From Pseudoscleropodium purum (Eukaryota > Streptophyta > Bryopsida > Hypnales > Brachytheciaceae): 64,000 nt of DNA. Under the pieces are notes generated by a model. The model was not told the DNA's origin and ran no database searches. It was given only the letters and a program-made list of their open reading frames with translations. The stretch spans positions 41,530,243 through 41,594,242 of the forward strand of contig OZ017796.1 of the NCBI GenBank assembly GCA_963969395.1, given 5' to 3'. Each line of letters begins with the position of its first letter. Positions within the stretch are counted from its first letter, which is position 1. This document shows, one piece after another, positions 1 through 10,100 of this stretch. A program made the translations under genes and the position numbers.

Positions 1-1644
1 CTTAAATTTTTTTTAATATTTTTGAACATCCCCCAATTGGATGTCTACCTTAGTCATTTAAAGGAGTTTTCAGTACTGTTTGTGACCCAAAATTGCAAAT
101 TTGAAGCTTAAAATTGAGATACTTGGACATCTACTAAAGTTACTAAAGCCCATGAAGAGTTTTTTTTTAAATAGTAAACTATCCACTTTCCACATGTGTT
201 CAAAGTGCACATGTGCATTTTTGCACAAGTGCAGAGAACACAATTTTTTTTCCAAAGATGAAAAATGGTTAAGAAGGAACATCTTCAAATTGGAAAAAAA
301 TTGAATTGAATTTTTTTTTAAATCAAGCATCAAAATGTCCATTTTCTTGGTATTTTCCATGATGCTTTCTTATGCATAAATTTTAGAGATAATTTTTTCT
401 AGCTCTAAATTTTTAAACACATACTATTTTCAATGCTTAAAAAATTATCCATATTTTATTTCATTTAAAAGATTATTCCAAAGGTCACAATGTTCACTAA
501 AATAGGTTGTTTGAGCTAAAACTAGCAGATGTTTCTTGCAACCAAACACCAACTCCAATCCAAACAATTCAATGTGATAAAACTTCCATAAAAAATTGAC
601 TCCAATAGGATTTGAAACATCCTATTAAAAGCTACAATAATGTACTTCTTAGCTCACATTGTAAGGAGGTTATGAAAAAAACAATTGTTTTTGGAGCCTA
701 AAAAGTATAGGTAAAAACAACTTCTTTATTCAATGCTTACAAATCAATAGTTCAATAAAGGATCTCAATTTTTCCTGTGATAAAAAATATTACCACTTGT
801 TGAAATTTTAGTAATTTGATTACTTTGAATAAAAAATAAATAGAATGGTGATCACTTCATACATTTATCCTATGATACTAGAATTAAATAATACAATTCG
901 AATTTTTTACATTAACTTCATCAAAAATTTGAAAATATTGTATATTATAGAATATTTATGTTTTGTCTACAAACTGGTCACTAACAATTGTAACAAAGGG
1001 AATTAGAAGCAACATTTAACATCTCAAGGTTCTACATCCAAAAATTGGATAAGTTCAAAGTCAAAATCTCAGAGTTTTCAAGATATGCACATTTTTGAAT
1101 GACTTAAATTAATAAAATTGAACAAATTTAGTATTGGTAATAGATTATAGATTTGAAAATATTCAAATATTCAATGAATTATAACAATTGCAAGCTCCAT
1201 ATGTTAGAATCCAAAATGGAAAATATAGAGTGATATTCATATATATTCTACTTTGGGAATATCTTCTAAAATTGAATATAAAACTATTGTTTGTTAATAA
1301 AGTGTTTTTGATGGAAACGTAATATCACACATCCTTTAATTTCAACAAAGGTACTACTAAAATATGCAATAATAAATTCATGAATAAATAATTTAATCAA
1401 AAAAAGTTATTTGTTTTAAGGTGGATGGGTCTAACTTGACAAGCGACCATTTGATGTAGTCCAAAATGGCATGCATGGACTTATATTAGTAAAGTGAAAG
1501 TGAAAGTGTAGCTAATGTCATATAATTGAATAGTCTAGAAAATATTAATGAGAGTAATCTTAATCTTCAAAATATCACAAAGTTAAGGCTATGAGCACTA
1601 GTAAAGCTACAAATATTGGTAAAGCCTTGAGTATTGGTAAAGTT
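1..1644. other. AT-rich intergenic DNA, no gene seen
   Basis: This stretch is AT-rich with long A and T runs and only short, low-complexity open frames on both strands. I see no splice-bounded coding block, RNA gene or clear transposon terminus. Short direct repeats of the form 'GTAAAGYYRYGAGYAYTRGT' occur near 1590-1650, just before the foldback element. Confidence 0.6.
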
Positions 1645-1652
1645 GTGAGTAC

Positions 1653-2080
1653 CCTAGTTGTCATACTGGACAACATATTACTGTTCACGAACGAATCGGA
1701 CCAATTAGGGTTGACCGGCTGTCAACTTTGGAGCCCTGTAACTTTTGCAAAAAGTACCCAAATTGGGTATATGACAGGGTTGTCATAACGGACAGCATAT
1801 TACTGTTCACAGACGAATCGGACCGATTAGGGCTGACCGGCTGCCAACTTTGGAGCCCTGTAACTTTTGCAAAAGTACCCAAATTGGGCATATGATATGT
1901 TTTTCGACATCTACAATTTTTTGGCATCTACAGTCAACTTTAGATGCCGAAAAACATCTCATATGCCCAATTTAGATACTTTTTGCAAAAGTTACAAGGC
2001 TCCAAAGTTGACAGTTGGTCAGCCCTAATTGATCCGATTTGTCCGTGAACAGTAATATGTTGTCCAGTATGACAACTAGG
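1653..2080. mobile_element. Foldback DNA transposon, copy 1 (non-autonomous, hAT-like TSD)
   Basis: The ends are inverted copies of each other: the left end begins CCTAGTTGTCATACTGGACA and the right end closes with its reverse complement. The element is flanked by a perfect 8-bp direct repeat, GTGAGTAC, at 1645-1652 and 2081-2088. Almost the whole element is stem: a left arm to about 1915, a short central spacer around the GGCATCTAC motifs, and a right arm of about 140 bp. The left arm is itself duplicated in tandem (about 1653-1775 and 1776-1900). No coding capacity is visible. An 8-bp TSD is typical of hAT elements, but assigning the superfamily from this alone is inference. Confidence 0.8.
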
Positions 2081-2088
2081 GTGAGTAC

Positions 2089-3167
2089 TACTAAAGGTCA
2101 CAAAATTTTTTGAACCATGTAAAACAAATTTTTAGAAATTCTAAATCAAGTTAATGAATGAAAATTCAACTGAAAAAGAAATGATTTTACATGGGTGCCT
2201 AATAAATCTAACCCCAACGTATAGTACAAGCTACATCTTGAGTCAAAATTTCAAAAATATTCATTCCATGATTGTTTGAAGGCTTGAGGACCATTTATCC
2301 TTGAGGTCATTAAATAATGCCCATGAAAAAAGTGCATCCGAGCAAAAGAAACTACCTAAAATTATTGAAAGTTATGAAAATTGGTTTGTTACAAGCATTA
2401 ACATAAATACACCTCAATCAATCTAATTAGCATTTTAGCATGTTCCTTAAATCTTAATATTTAACTATCTCAATTTTTGTTGAATCTTAACATTATGTTG
2501 GGAGTCAAAATAGAGATCTGAATTCAATTAGCCTTCATGTTTTGGATACCATTTCAATAACCATGAATTCTCAAAGTGCTAAAATGAAATGCATCTAGAA
2601 TTGAAATAAAGCTTTTATGAATAGAAGATGAATAATTCAGTCCCTAATCACTCCCAAGTCTAGTATCCCAATGACAAAGAGAGTACTTCAAGATAATGTT
2701 ATATCCAAATAACTTCCAATTCATCCCCTCACAACATTTGAATCTTGAAAAAAAAAACTTTTTCTTTGACCAATTTGATGTAATTTATGCAAATTACATA
2801 CATTTACAAAGTCATAAGCAGAAATGTATAAAACTTTAAAAAAATAATACAAACATTAGAAGATTAGGAAAGAATCTATAAGGGTTGGTTTTAGAATTAG
2901 GTCCCAACTACATGCAATTATCTTCCCTTACAATTATCTTCAGTAATTCTCATATAATGATTTCCATTATACAATTCCTTCTAGCATTTGCCCATCATTT
3001 TTTTTTTGGGGGGGGGGGTGGTATTTTTTTTGTTTCTCTAGCTCCAATATTTTAGTAGAATCTATCAATTTTGAAAGATGTTTTAAATTATTCTTGTTAC
3101 TTAGATAGCAACAATGCAATTTCTGGAAATTTTCAACAAAATGTCTTACAAAATTCCTATGATAAAT
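2089..3167. other. AT-rich intergenic DNA, no gene seen
   Basis: No coding block or recognisable repeat terminus is seen. A mixed homopolymer tract (T run, G run, T run) lies at about 2999-3033. Confidence 0.6.
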
Positions 3168-3170
3168 TAA

Positions 3171-3295
3171 GGTATGTTTGCACTTGGTGTTAAAAAAATG
3201 TTGTTGTTGAGGGTCTTAGAAACGAATTTAGACCTGCTCTTGAACCAGATTCACATTTGCAAACATCACCCGTAACATCAAGCGCGAACATACTC
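3171..3295. mobile_element. Tourist-like MITE, copy 1, upstream of the B12D gene
   Basis: This 125-bp element has imperfect terminal inverted repeats: GGTATGTTTGCACTTGGTGT at the left, and at the right the reverse complement of GAGTATGTTCGCGCTTGATG. It is flanked by TAA at 3168-3170 and 3296-3298. A second copy of near-identical length lies in reverse orientation at 54479-54604, flanked by TTA. The small size, 3-bp TNA duplications and lack of coding fit PIF/Harbinger-derived (Tourist) MITEs. It ends about 360 bp before the B12D start codon and may carry promoter sequence. Confidence 0.75.
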
Positions 3296-3298
3296 TAA

Positions 3299-3651
3299 GC
3301 CAATAAGAATCTGCCGATACTAGCCAAGAAAATAAGCCGAAACGTCTGCCGCGTCGCCTCATCAGCAGAGAACAGTCCGCCGAAGACGCCGAAAGACGCG
3401 GCCGTCACTCCTCACTCTCGTTCCCTTGATGACTAGACAAATGTCCAGCGACAGCCTGCCTCAAATATCACGAAACTCGCCGCCCCAATCCATTGATCTC
3501 ATATACTGGTTGCAACAATCCGCTAGATCCATCACGTTGAAGCTTTTCGATTCATTCAGAGCATTTCATTTGCGGCAATCGATCGAGGCATCTGCTGTTG
3601 GTAGTAGAATTCATATTGGCAGTCACTCTGCAATTACGTAGCAAACCTTCG
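3299..3651 (+). promoter_or_regulatory. Promoter / 5' leader region of the B12D gene
   Basis: Base composition changes sharply here from AT-rich to CpG-rich (about 3330-3420 contains many CG dinucleotides), which marks the 5' end of the gene island. The transcription start cannot be placed. If transcription starts before 3429, the leader contains an upstream open frame starting at ATG 3429 and ending at TAG 3639-3641 (70 codons), out of frame with the B12D ATG at 3652. Whether it is part of the mRNA is unknown. Confidence 0.5.
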
Positions 3652-5006
3652 ATGGCGCCGGTCGCGAAGCTGCCCTTCCAGCGCTGGATCAAACCAGAGG
3701 TACCCTCACGCGCGCTAGCTTGCTTAATTCTTAGATTAATTTCTTTTCATGAATTTCATCTTGTGATTAGATGCTCCGGACTCCTTCGTTTAGCTGGTGC
3801 ATTGAATTCGATCGGATTTTATTGATTCCATCGCTTTTGATTTGATTTGGTGGAATCGTCCTGTTTTGTACAATTGTGGTTCTTGGCTTTGAGTGGTGGA
3901 GTTCATTCTGCAACTCTGCTTCCGTTTTGGTGGCTAAGTTTCTGATGCATGTTCGGTTGAGAGAGCTAGGTGAAGATCAATTGGAGCTACATTTCTAGCA
4001 ATCTTACATGATTCGAGCATGATTCGATCGCTTTTGCATGATTCGAACTTGGAACTGTTTCAAGTAGACAGTAACTGTAGATTTTTTCAGTTTCTGAGAG
4101 GTTCATGACTTACGATTTCGGCTTAGGGGTGTGAGCCTGTGTTGAATTTATTCCTTGAGTAGGTATTTATTCCCTCTTGTTGCATCCCGCGACCGTCTTT
4201 TCTGAAGTAACTCTGTTCCAGTAGAGGTTTGCTCTGCAGATTTGGTCTGTGAGTTCCACTCAATTTCCATGCAATTCAAGTTGTTGAACAAGGTGTCAAA
4301 TATTCATGTTCGCATCGATCTAGATTCAGAGTGTGTCAACAAGCTATTTTCGTAGTCGTATGGTGCATCTGTCACCATACCAAAGTGAAGTTGTGCCACT
4401 GTGAATACTGAATTAATTATAGTCTTGAAGAGCAAATGCTTATGAAATTTCTGTATTAGGCTATGCAGTGGTGTAGCTTATACTTTCATGTCTTGAAAAT
4501 CCGTGATTGTTTGCAGTTTGAATTCCTGTCTCAAACAGGTTGACTTTACATTTAACGATCTGGAAATTTCGTAGACGAGAATTTGGCTACCAAGGTTGAC
4601 GCTAGCTCCTTCGCCATTGAAAATTAAAAACTGAGATTTCAACAATTCCTGATGATGAAGAGACTCATGTGAATTTTTCAGATCTACCCACTCTTTCTTG
4701 CTATGGGAACAGCTCTAAGCGCTTGCGGGTTTACGATCGTCCGGAATCTCACTCGCAACCCTGATGTCAGGTAAAACGATCAGTGTCTTGTTTCCTTTTT
4801 CGTAACTCATTCAGGCTAATCGAAGGTAATATTCAATCTTTAGCCGCATGGTGGTTGATGCTCCATTGTGCTTGCACTGAAGTCTTTTGTGAATTTACAG
4901 AATTTCCAAAGAGGACCGGGCAGCAGGGATGTTGGATAATTCCAAAGAAGGGGAAGCCTACAAGAATCACAGCCTCCGAAAATTCCTTGAAGGCCGGACC
5001 CCGTGA
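3652..5006 (+). CDS. B12D family protein (MLRQ/NDUFA4-like), 3 coding exons, 80 aa
   Basis: Coding exons are 3652-3699, 4682-4770 and 4901-5006, joined through GT-AG introns of 982 and 130 bp (CAG and ACAG acceptors, GTACCC and GTAAAA donors). The product has a short basic N-terminus with RWIKPEIYPLF (residues 11-21), the family's W-x-(R/K)-P-E-x-YPL motif. One membrane segment follows at about 17-36, then VRNLTRNPDVR (36-46), then a soluble tail containing RAAGMLDNSKEGEAYKNHSL. These are hallmark positions of plant B12D proteins, which are related to the MLRQ/NDUFA4 subunit of respiratory complexes and are linked to mitochondria, seed ageing, senescence and low-oxygen responses. The ATG at 3652 is chosen because it starts the conserved frame and no in-frame ATG lies upstream. 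The protein ends right after GRTP; relatives usually run about ten residues further, so the C-terminus looks short. It is convergent with the MYB-CC gene. Family call is firm; molecular function is inferred. Confidence 0.88.
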
Positions 5007-6886
5007 TTATACCCCCTGTCGACAACCATTTTCTTCGTGGCATGGATGGTCAGTCACCCTAAACTGCTGTGTGGGCGTGGATAGAGAATCAGTGTTACCG
5101 TTGTTGCCTCTCTTTTGAAGGTAGACTCTACGACACAGATGTTGTTTCTCCATTGTCAGCAATTATACCGAGATGCTTTGGCTTGGCACTTGGATTTGTC
5201 AAGGAGAAGTCGTAACTCAAGGGCATAGTGTGAATTGCTGACATGAGGTTAAACCAAAATTAAGCTATCAACTCTTATGGAGCACCTTCCAAACCTGGAT
5301 AGTAGATAGCAAGACTATTACATAGCATGTCGTGTTTCTCTTCAGTTTCAATGCAAATGTCACGTATATTGATTTTATATTGAATGAGGTTCTAAGGGAA
5401 ATTTTTCTTTGGATCGTGCGTGAGTTCAAGTATTCAAGACTTTTTTGCACTGTTATGTAGCACTTGAGGTTGTCTGTGGGCGGAGCAATGGATCTCTTGT
5501 TCCGTTTATCAACTTTACTTGGAAGGAAGTGTGGAGTTACGTAGAACCATTCAAATGTGCAGGTTCTGTTAATGATTTTAACCTCTGTCTCAGCTGAAAA
5601 CATTTTTGAGAGGTAGTTGGTTGACATGACACAGGTAGATATTATGCCACTGTCATGGACTAAGTAGGTGTTGTCAAAGTAGAACTTTGGTTTGAGAAAC
5701 GAGTGAACATGTTGAACAATGCTCTACTGTCAGAGTACCTCACACTTGATCAAAACCTCAACAATTGCATCTTGTGCAAGCATGTCCTACCAAGGGTCAA
5801 GAGAGACAAACATATTTAATGCCAACGAAGATAACAAAGGACAAGATCATGAAATAGCCATACCCTTCATATCAGATACTTTGCACTAAGTTTTTATTGT
5901 TATAGAATTGGGCTCCATTCACATTAGGTGCATGATTTCCAATTGAGGGCTAGGAGATAGGACATGGGTATTGGACATAACCCTATTGTTCATTCAAGCT
6001 TTGGAATGTAATAGCAACATTAGAACATGCATCTCAATTCAATGAGTGATTGGCATTTGATACCTTGTTGCACATTTTGGAAAGCCTAAATGGTCACAAT
6101 TCAAATTTGTATATGCCATTATTGGTGGAGATGAGATTTATATCTCTAGAAAAGTCCTAATGATAGGGACTCTCTTAAGTTTCTATTGGTGAACAAAGAT
6201 AGAGGATTTGTGCATCCTAGTGAGACTTGTTTGAAGTTTAAACTACAAGCAATCAAATACCAATTATATGTTGTGAAGAAAAAATGCATCAAAAAGAAAA
6301 TTGAAATGAAGTTGCAAAAAGGACACCTAGATTTTGAAATATGTGTTTCTAAAACTTCTTATTTTGCAAGAAGAGAAACATTGACACCTTAAATCAACTC
6401 AATGTTTTCAATCTACAATCCTCTTCATTAATGAATCAATCTGATAAATAGCTTGAAATTTGAAGGAAAAAATCAAATGCTTATGCTCCTCAAAATCATA
6501 AAACACAGCACAAAATTAATCATTTGTAAAAAAACATCCAAGATTTTCATTCCAATTCTTTATAAGTGAGATTTCTAATCTATTCTCATTTGCCCAATGA
6601 CTTCCTAAATAAGCTTTTAAAAATCGAAACTTTAGTCACTTAATATTATCTAAGCAAGAGTGGTTGAATACTATCACAAATTATTCAAGAGAGTCCTTGA
6701 AAACACATCCTCATGTATACCTACTATAGTAAACACAACTTCATGTTTATTTCTAAACCCAAGTCAACAAAATTTCATCTCAATACAAGGTTCAGCAACC
6801 ATGACAAATCCCAACTCATCACTTAAAGAAAAAGACTACAATGAAGATGATGGCTCAAGCTAGGGGCCATCAACGAGATCTGAACA
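5007..6886. other. 3' flank of B12D and convergent intergenic region
   Basis: The B12D 3' UTR must lie in the first part of this stretch, but I cannot place its polyadenylation site. From about 5.8 kb the DNA returns to AT-rich sequence. The open frames here (for example 5268-5627 on the - strand and 6186-6392 on the + strand) show no family motif or splice context. Confidence 0.5.
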
Positions 6887-6892
6887 TTTATT
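6887..6892 (-). terminator. Candidate polyadenylation signal of the MYB-CC gene
   Basis: AATAAA reads on the - strand here, about 235 bp downstream of the MYB-CC stop codon, a sensible 3' UTR length for a plant gene. The hexamer is common by chance in AT-rich DNA. Confidence 0.3.
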
Positions 6893-7127
6893 TAACCAAA
6901 ACATAATCCATGACATTTAACAGTGATTGCATCATTCCGAAAAAAAATTAACCAACACTACCCTATCAAATGCTACAAGTGAGAACTGGAGCAGCTAACC
7001 TCAAAAACTCCACTCACCATAAGTTTAGATATATACAAAGTCCACCCCCCAAATAAATAAATAAAAGCATAGATAGTCCGACAAACACGCCGATAAGTCA
7101 ACGACAGGAGAAGTCAACGCCGGACGG

Positions 7128-10100
7128 TCAACGCTCCCAGCCGAAGGCATTGAGGTCGAGCTCCCCGCCGCGCGGTGTCGGCACCCCGTTGCCATTGCTG
7201 TGAAGGCTCTGCTGGCGATGGTTTAAGTCCAAATGGGCGCCTTCCAGCTTCACCCGCTGCTGCGGGGCCGCCATGGCACCATTGTTGTTGTTGTTTGCGA
7301 ATGTTGCATTGTGGTAGCTGTTGTGATTGTTGTTGCCGCCGTTGCAGTGGTTGTTGTTGCTGCTGCTGTTGTTTTGGTTCTGGTTTGGGTTGTTGCTGTT
7401 GTTGTCGGTGAAAATGGAGGGGATGGCGCCACGACGAGGAGTGGGTCGCTCCAGGGCCACCCCTGTTGCGATGCCCGCTTCGGCCACGCCGTTCGCATGA
7501 GGGGAACCGTGGTCACCGTTGCTGCTGTTGTTCTTGTCGCCACCTTCTGTAAAGAATTTTACCCATTCTGTTACAATTTTGTACCAACGTCCTAATTCGT
7601 GATTCCCATTAATAATGTCGTTATGACGGGTTAGCAAGAAATCTGTCCGTCGTTTGAAATCATGATTATGTAAGAATCTGACATTCTATAGAGTATGGAA
7701 CACGACGAAGTTCTAATCAAAGTGTGAAAAGTCTAAATAAAAATCGAAGGTCAATGAGGTAACTTCTCAGGGAAAACAGTTCTGAATATAATTGATTAGA
7801 CCCTACGCAAGCCAACCTCCTCACATGATCCAGCTGTATCACAATTGCTTCCATAGGTTTGCGAGTTGTGCTCTGTAGGTTCTGTGATTTCTGTCTTTGA
7901 ATGCAAGGTTTTCAAAGGATTGGACCTGGAGGAAAAAGCCTTGGGGATTCTGCTCAAGATCCTCTGCTGCATAAACAAACCCCAACCCTATTTCTCACAT
8001 ACGTGTAAAGCAAATTCCTGACGGTGCCATTAAGGATTGCTGAAATTCAATACCTGGCGCGGTGGTATGTTGGTCGCCACCTTCAGAGACGCCCCCGCTG
8101 TCCTCCTGAATGTTCGTGATGTTGGTGAGGTGGCTTTTTTGGGATGAGGAGTCCGATAAAAGGCGTGATGGCGGCATCGCCTGGTTGTTGTTGTTGCTAG
8201 TATTAGTGTTGCTTCCTTGCGTTGGATTGTTGTTGTTGTTGCTGTAATTAGAGTTGATTCCTTGCATCAGATTGCTGTTGGTATCGTTGGTATTGTTGTT
8301 GTTGTTGGTATCGGATGCATGGTGTTGGTTGTTAAATAGCTCAGGAGGGTTCAACCCAGTCAGATGTTGGGGTAGATGCGAAGCGGCAGCAGCAAAAGAG
8401 GAAGGATCACTGATCACCTTGGATGCGAGCTCGGTGAGCTCCTCATGCGCGGCTTTCAAATCCGGCGAGGTCGCCGTGTGCACCGCCAACGTCTCTTTCG
8501 CCTTCTCCAAGATGGTTTGCAAGTACTTCCCTTGCGCCTCAATTCGCAGCTGCAGATTCCGTTGCACCTGCACAACAATCGCACCAGGATGAGTACTTGG
8601 AAATCACTACAAGTTCGATAAAGAATTTTTAGTGGTTTCAGTAGTGCCACTACAAAACATTGTGGTTACAGTCCAGCCTGTATTCACTGATAGTTGCAAA
8701 TAGTGTGCATGATTAGTGTCACTAGTTTTCATTATAAAAATTAGTATGATTCAGTAATATATTAGCCTGCACGAATTTAAGTATATTGCAAATCGTGTGA
8801 CTTTGGAAAATTGATGCAATACGCACTAGGAAGACAAGGGAGTGTAGATTATGATCGAGAGCTGGGAGGATTGAGAGAATTATTGGACATACTGACAAGT
8901 TGCTCTAGGCATTGAAGAATGGTTAGAGCTATACTTTTAAACATCAGACTTGAGCACCATGTGAGAGAGGTTCAGTGCTCCAAGGCCGATAACTTACCTC
9001 AAGTTGCTCCTGGAGTCGACGTTGGACTTCCATTTGCAAACGAATGGCTTCGGTGATCTGCACGTTGCTGCAGACATCGCAACCTTTTTATTAGCCACTG
9101 CTTGGTCTTCGTCAACTTCTAAGATATTCAAATACAGTCAGATCTCATTTTTGGTTTGCAGTGGAGAGTAAGAAAAAGCTACCTAATGTTGATATGATAA
9201 CTTATAAACAGACCCATTATAACTGGCAAAAAAGACGACGTACTCTTGAGGATTCTGTGACGTTGGAGTAAGGGGACTATCAGATGCGCCATTACTTGTT
9301 CCCTGCATGTCTGAGGACCCTGCACAGTATTGGCAAATGACCAACATTATTCTTTGATAATTAAAATCTTGATTTTATAACAAATGAATTCTCATCCAAG
9401 CAGTAGAAGACAGCGTAAACTCTAACCTCCTTGTAATGACCTTTAAAATGACCTAAAATATCCTAAACAATTGTCACAGTCGGTGACAGTAGCACACTTG
9501 TCACGCTTGTCACACATTCGGACTAAGTGAAAAATTTGGGATTATATTTGGTAAGATAAAAGAGGTTTAAGTAAATCCTCATTTCCATACCATGACTGGC
9601 GTCCTTGTTGGCTTCATGTACACTGGAGTCTCTGTGAAGCTGTTTTCCAAGCCTGTATTTCTGCAAGCCCAATGTCAGGATTAGTGTGATATGAGGGATT
9701 ACTCTAAACATGACTTGCTTCAAAGCAAGATGTCTGTCTGTGTCACACCACTGACTGAATTGCAAAATACATCTTGTTCCTCATCATAAGTATACAGTAA
9801 ATTCTCTTCAAAAATTTAACTAATAATTCTCACCAACGAATCAATCAACGCTGCTTATGATATTAATCTTATAAACAAAGGTTTGAAAACATAAGAAACT
9901 CACCTGAAGGTGGCTCTTCAAATGGTAGAGCGTAAGACCCTTCACTCCCATAACCCGCATCACAGACTTCGGTGTAGCCTCTGCAAATCAATTTCGGACG
10001 CAAAGTTAGAGACCCTAAATCACCGATACTGTGAATACCCTCAAGAATTTCAATAGAAAATAATCCAGCAAAAATCTAGGGGAAGTCACTCATTTAGGCA

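Noticed and set aside
7175..7595. Long + strand open frames rich in Cys and Val
   Set aside because: They are antisense shadows of the MYB-CC exon 7 with its AAC/GTT repeats; the - strand reading has conserved domains and consistent splicing.
8254..8621. + strand open frames over 8.25-8.6 kb
   Set aside because: Antisense to MYB-CC exon 6.
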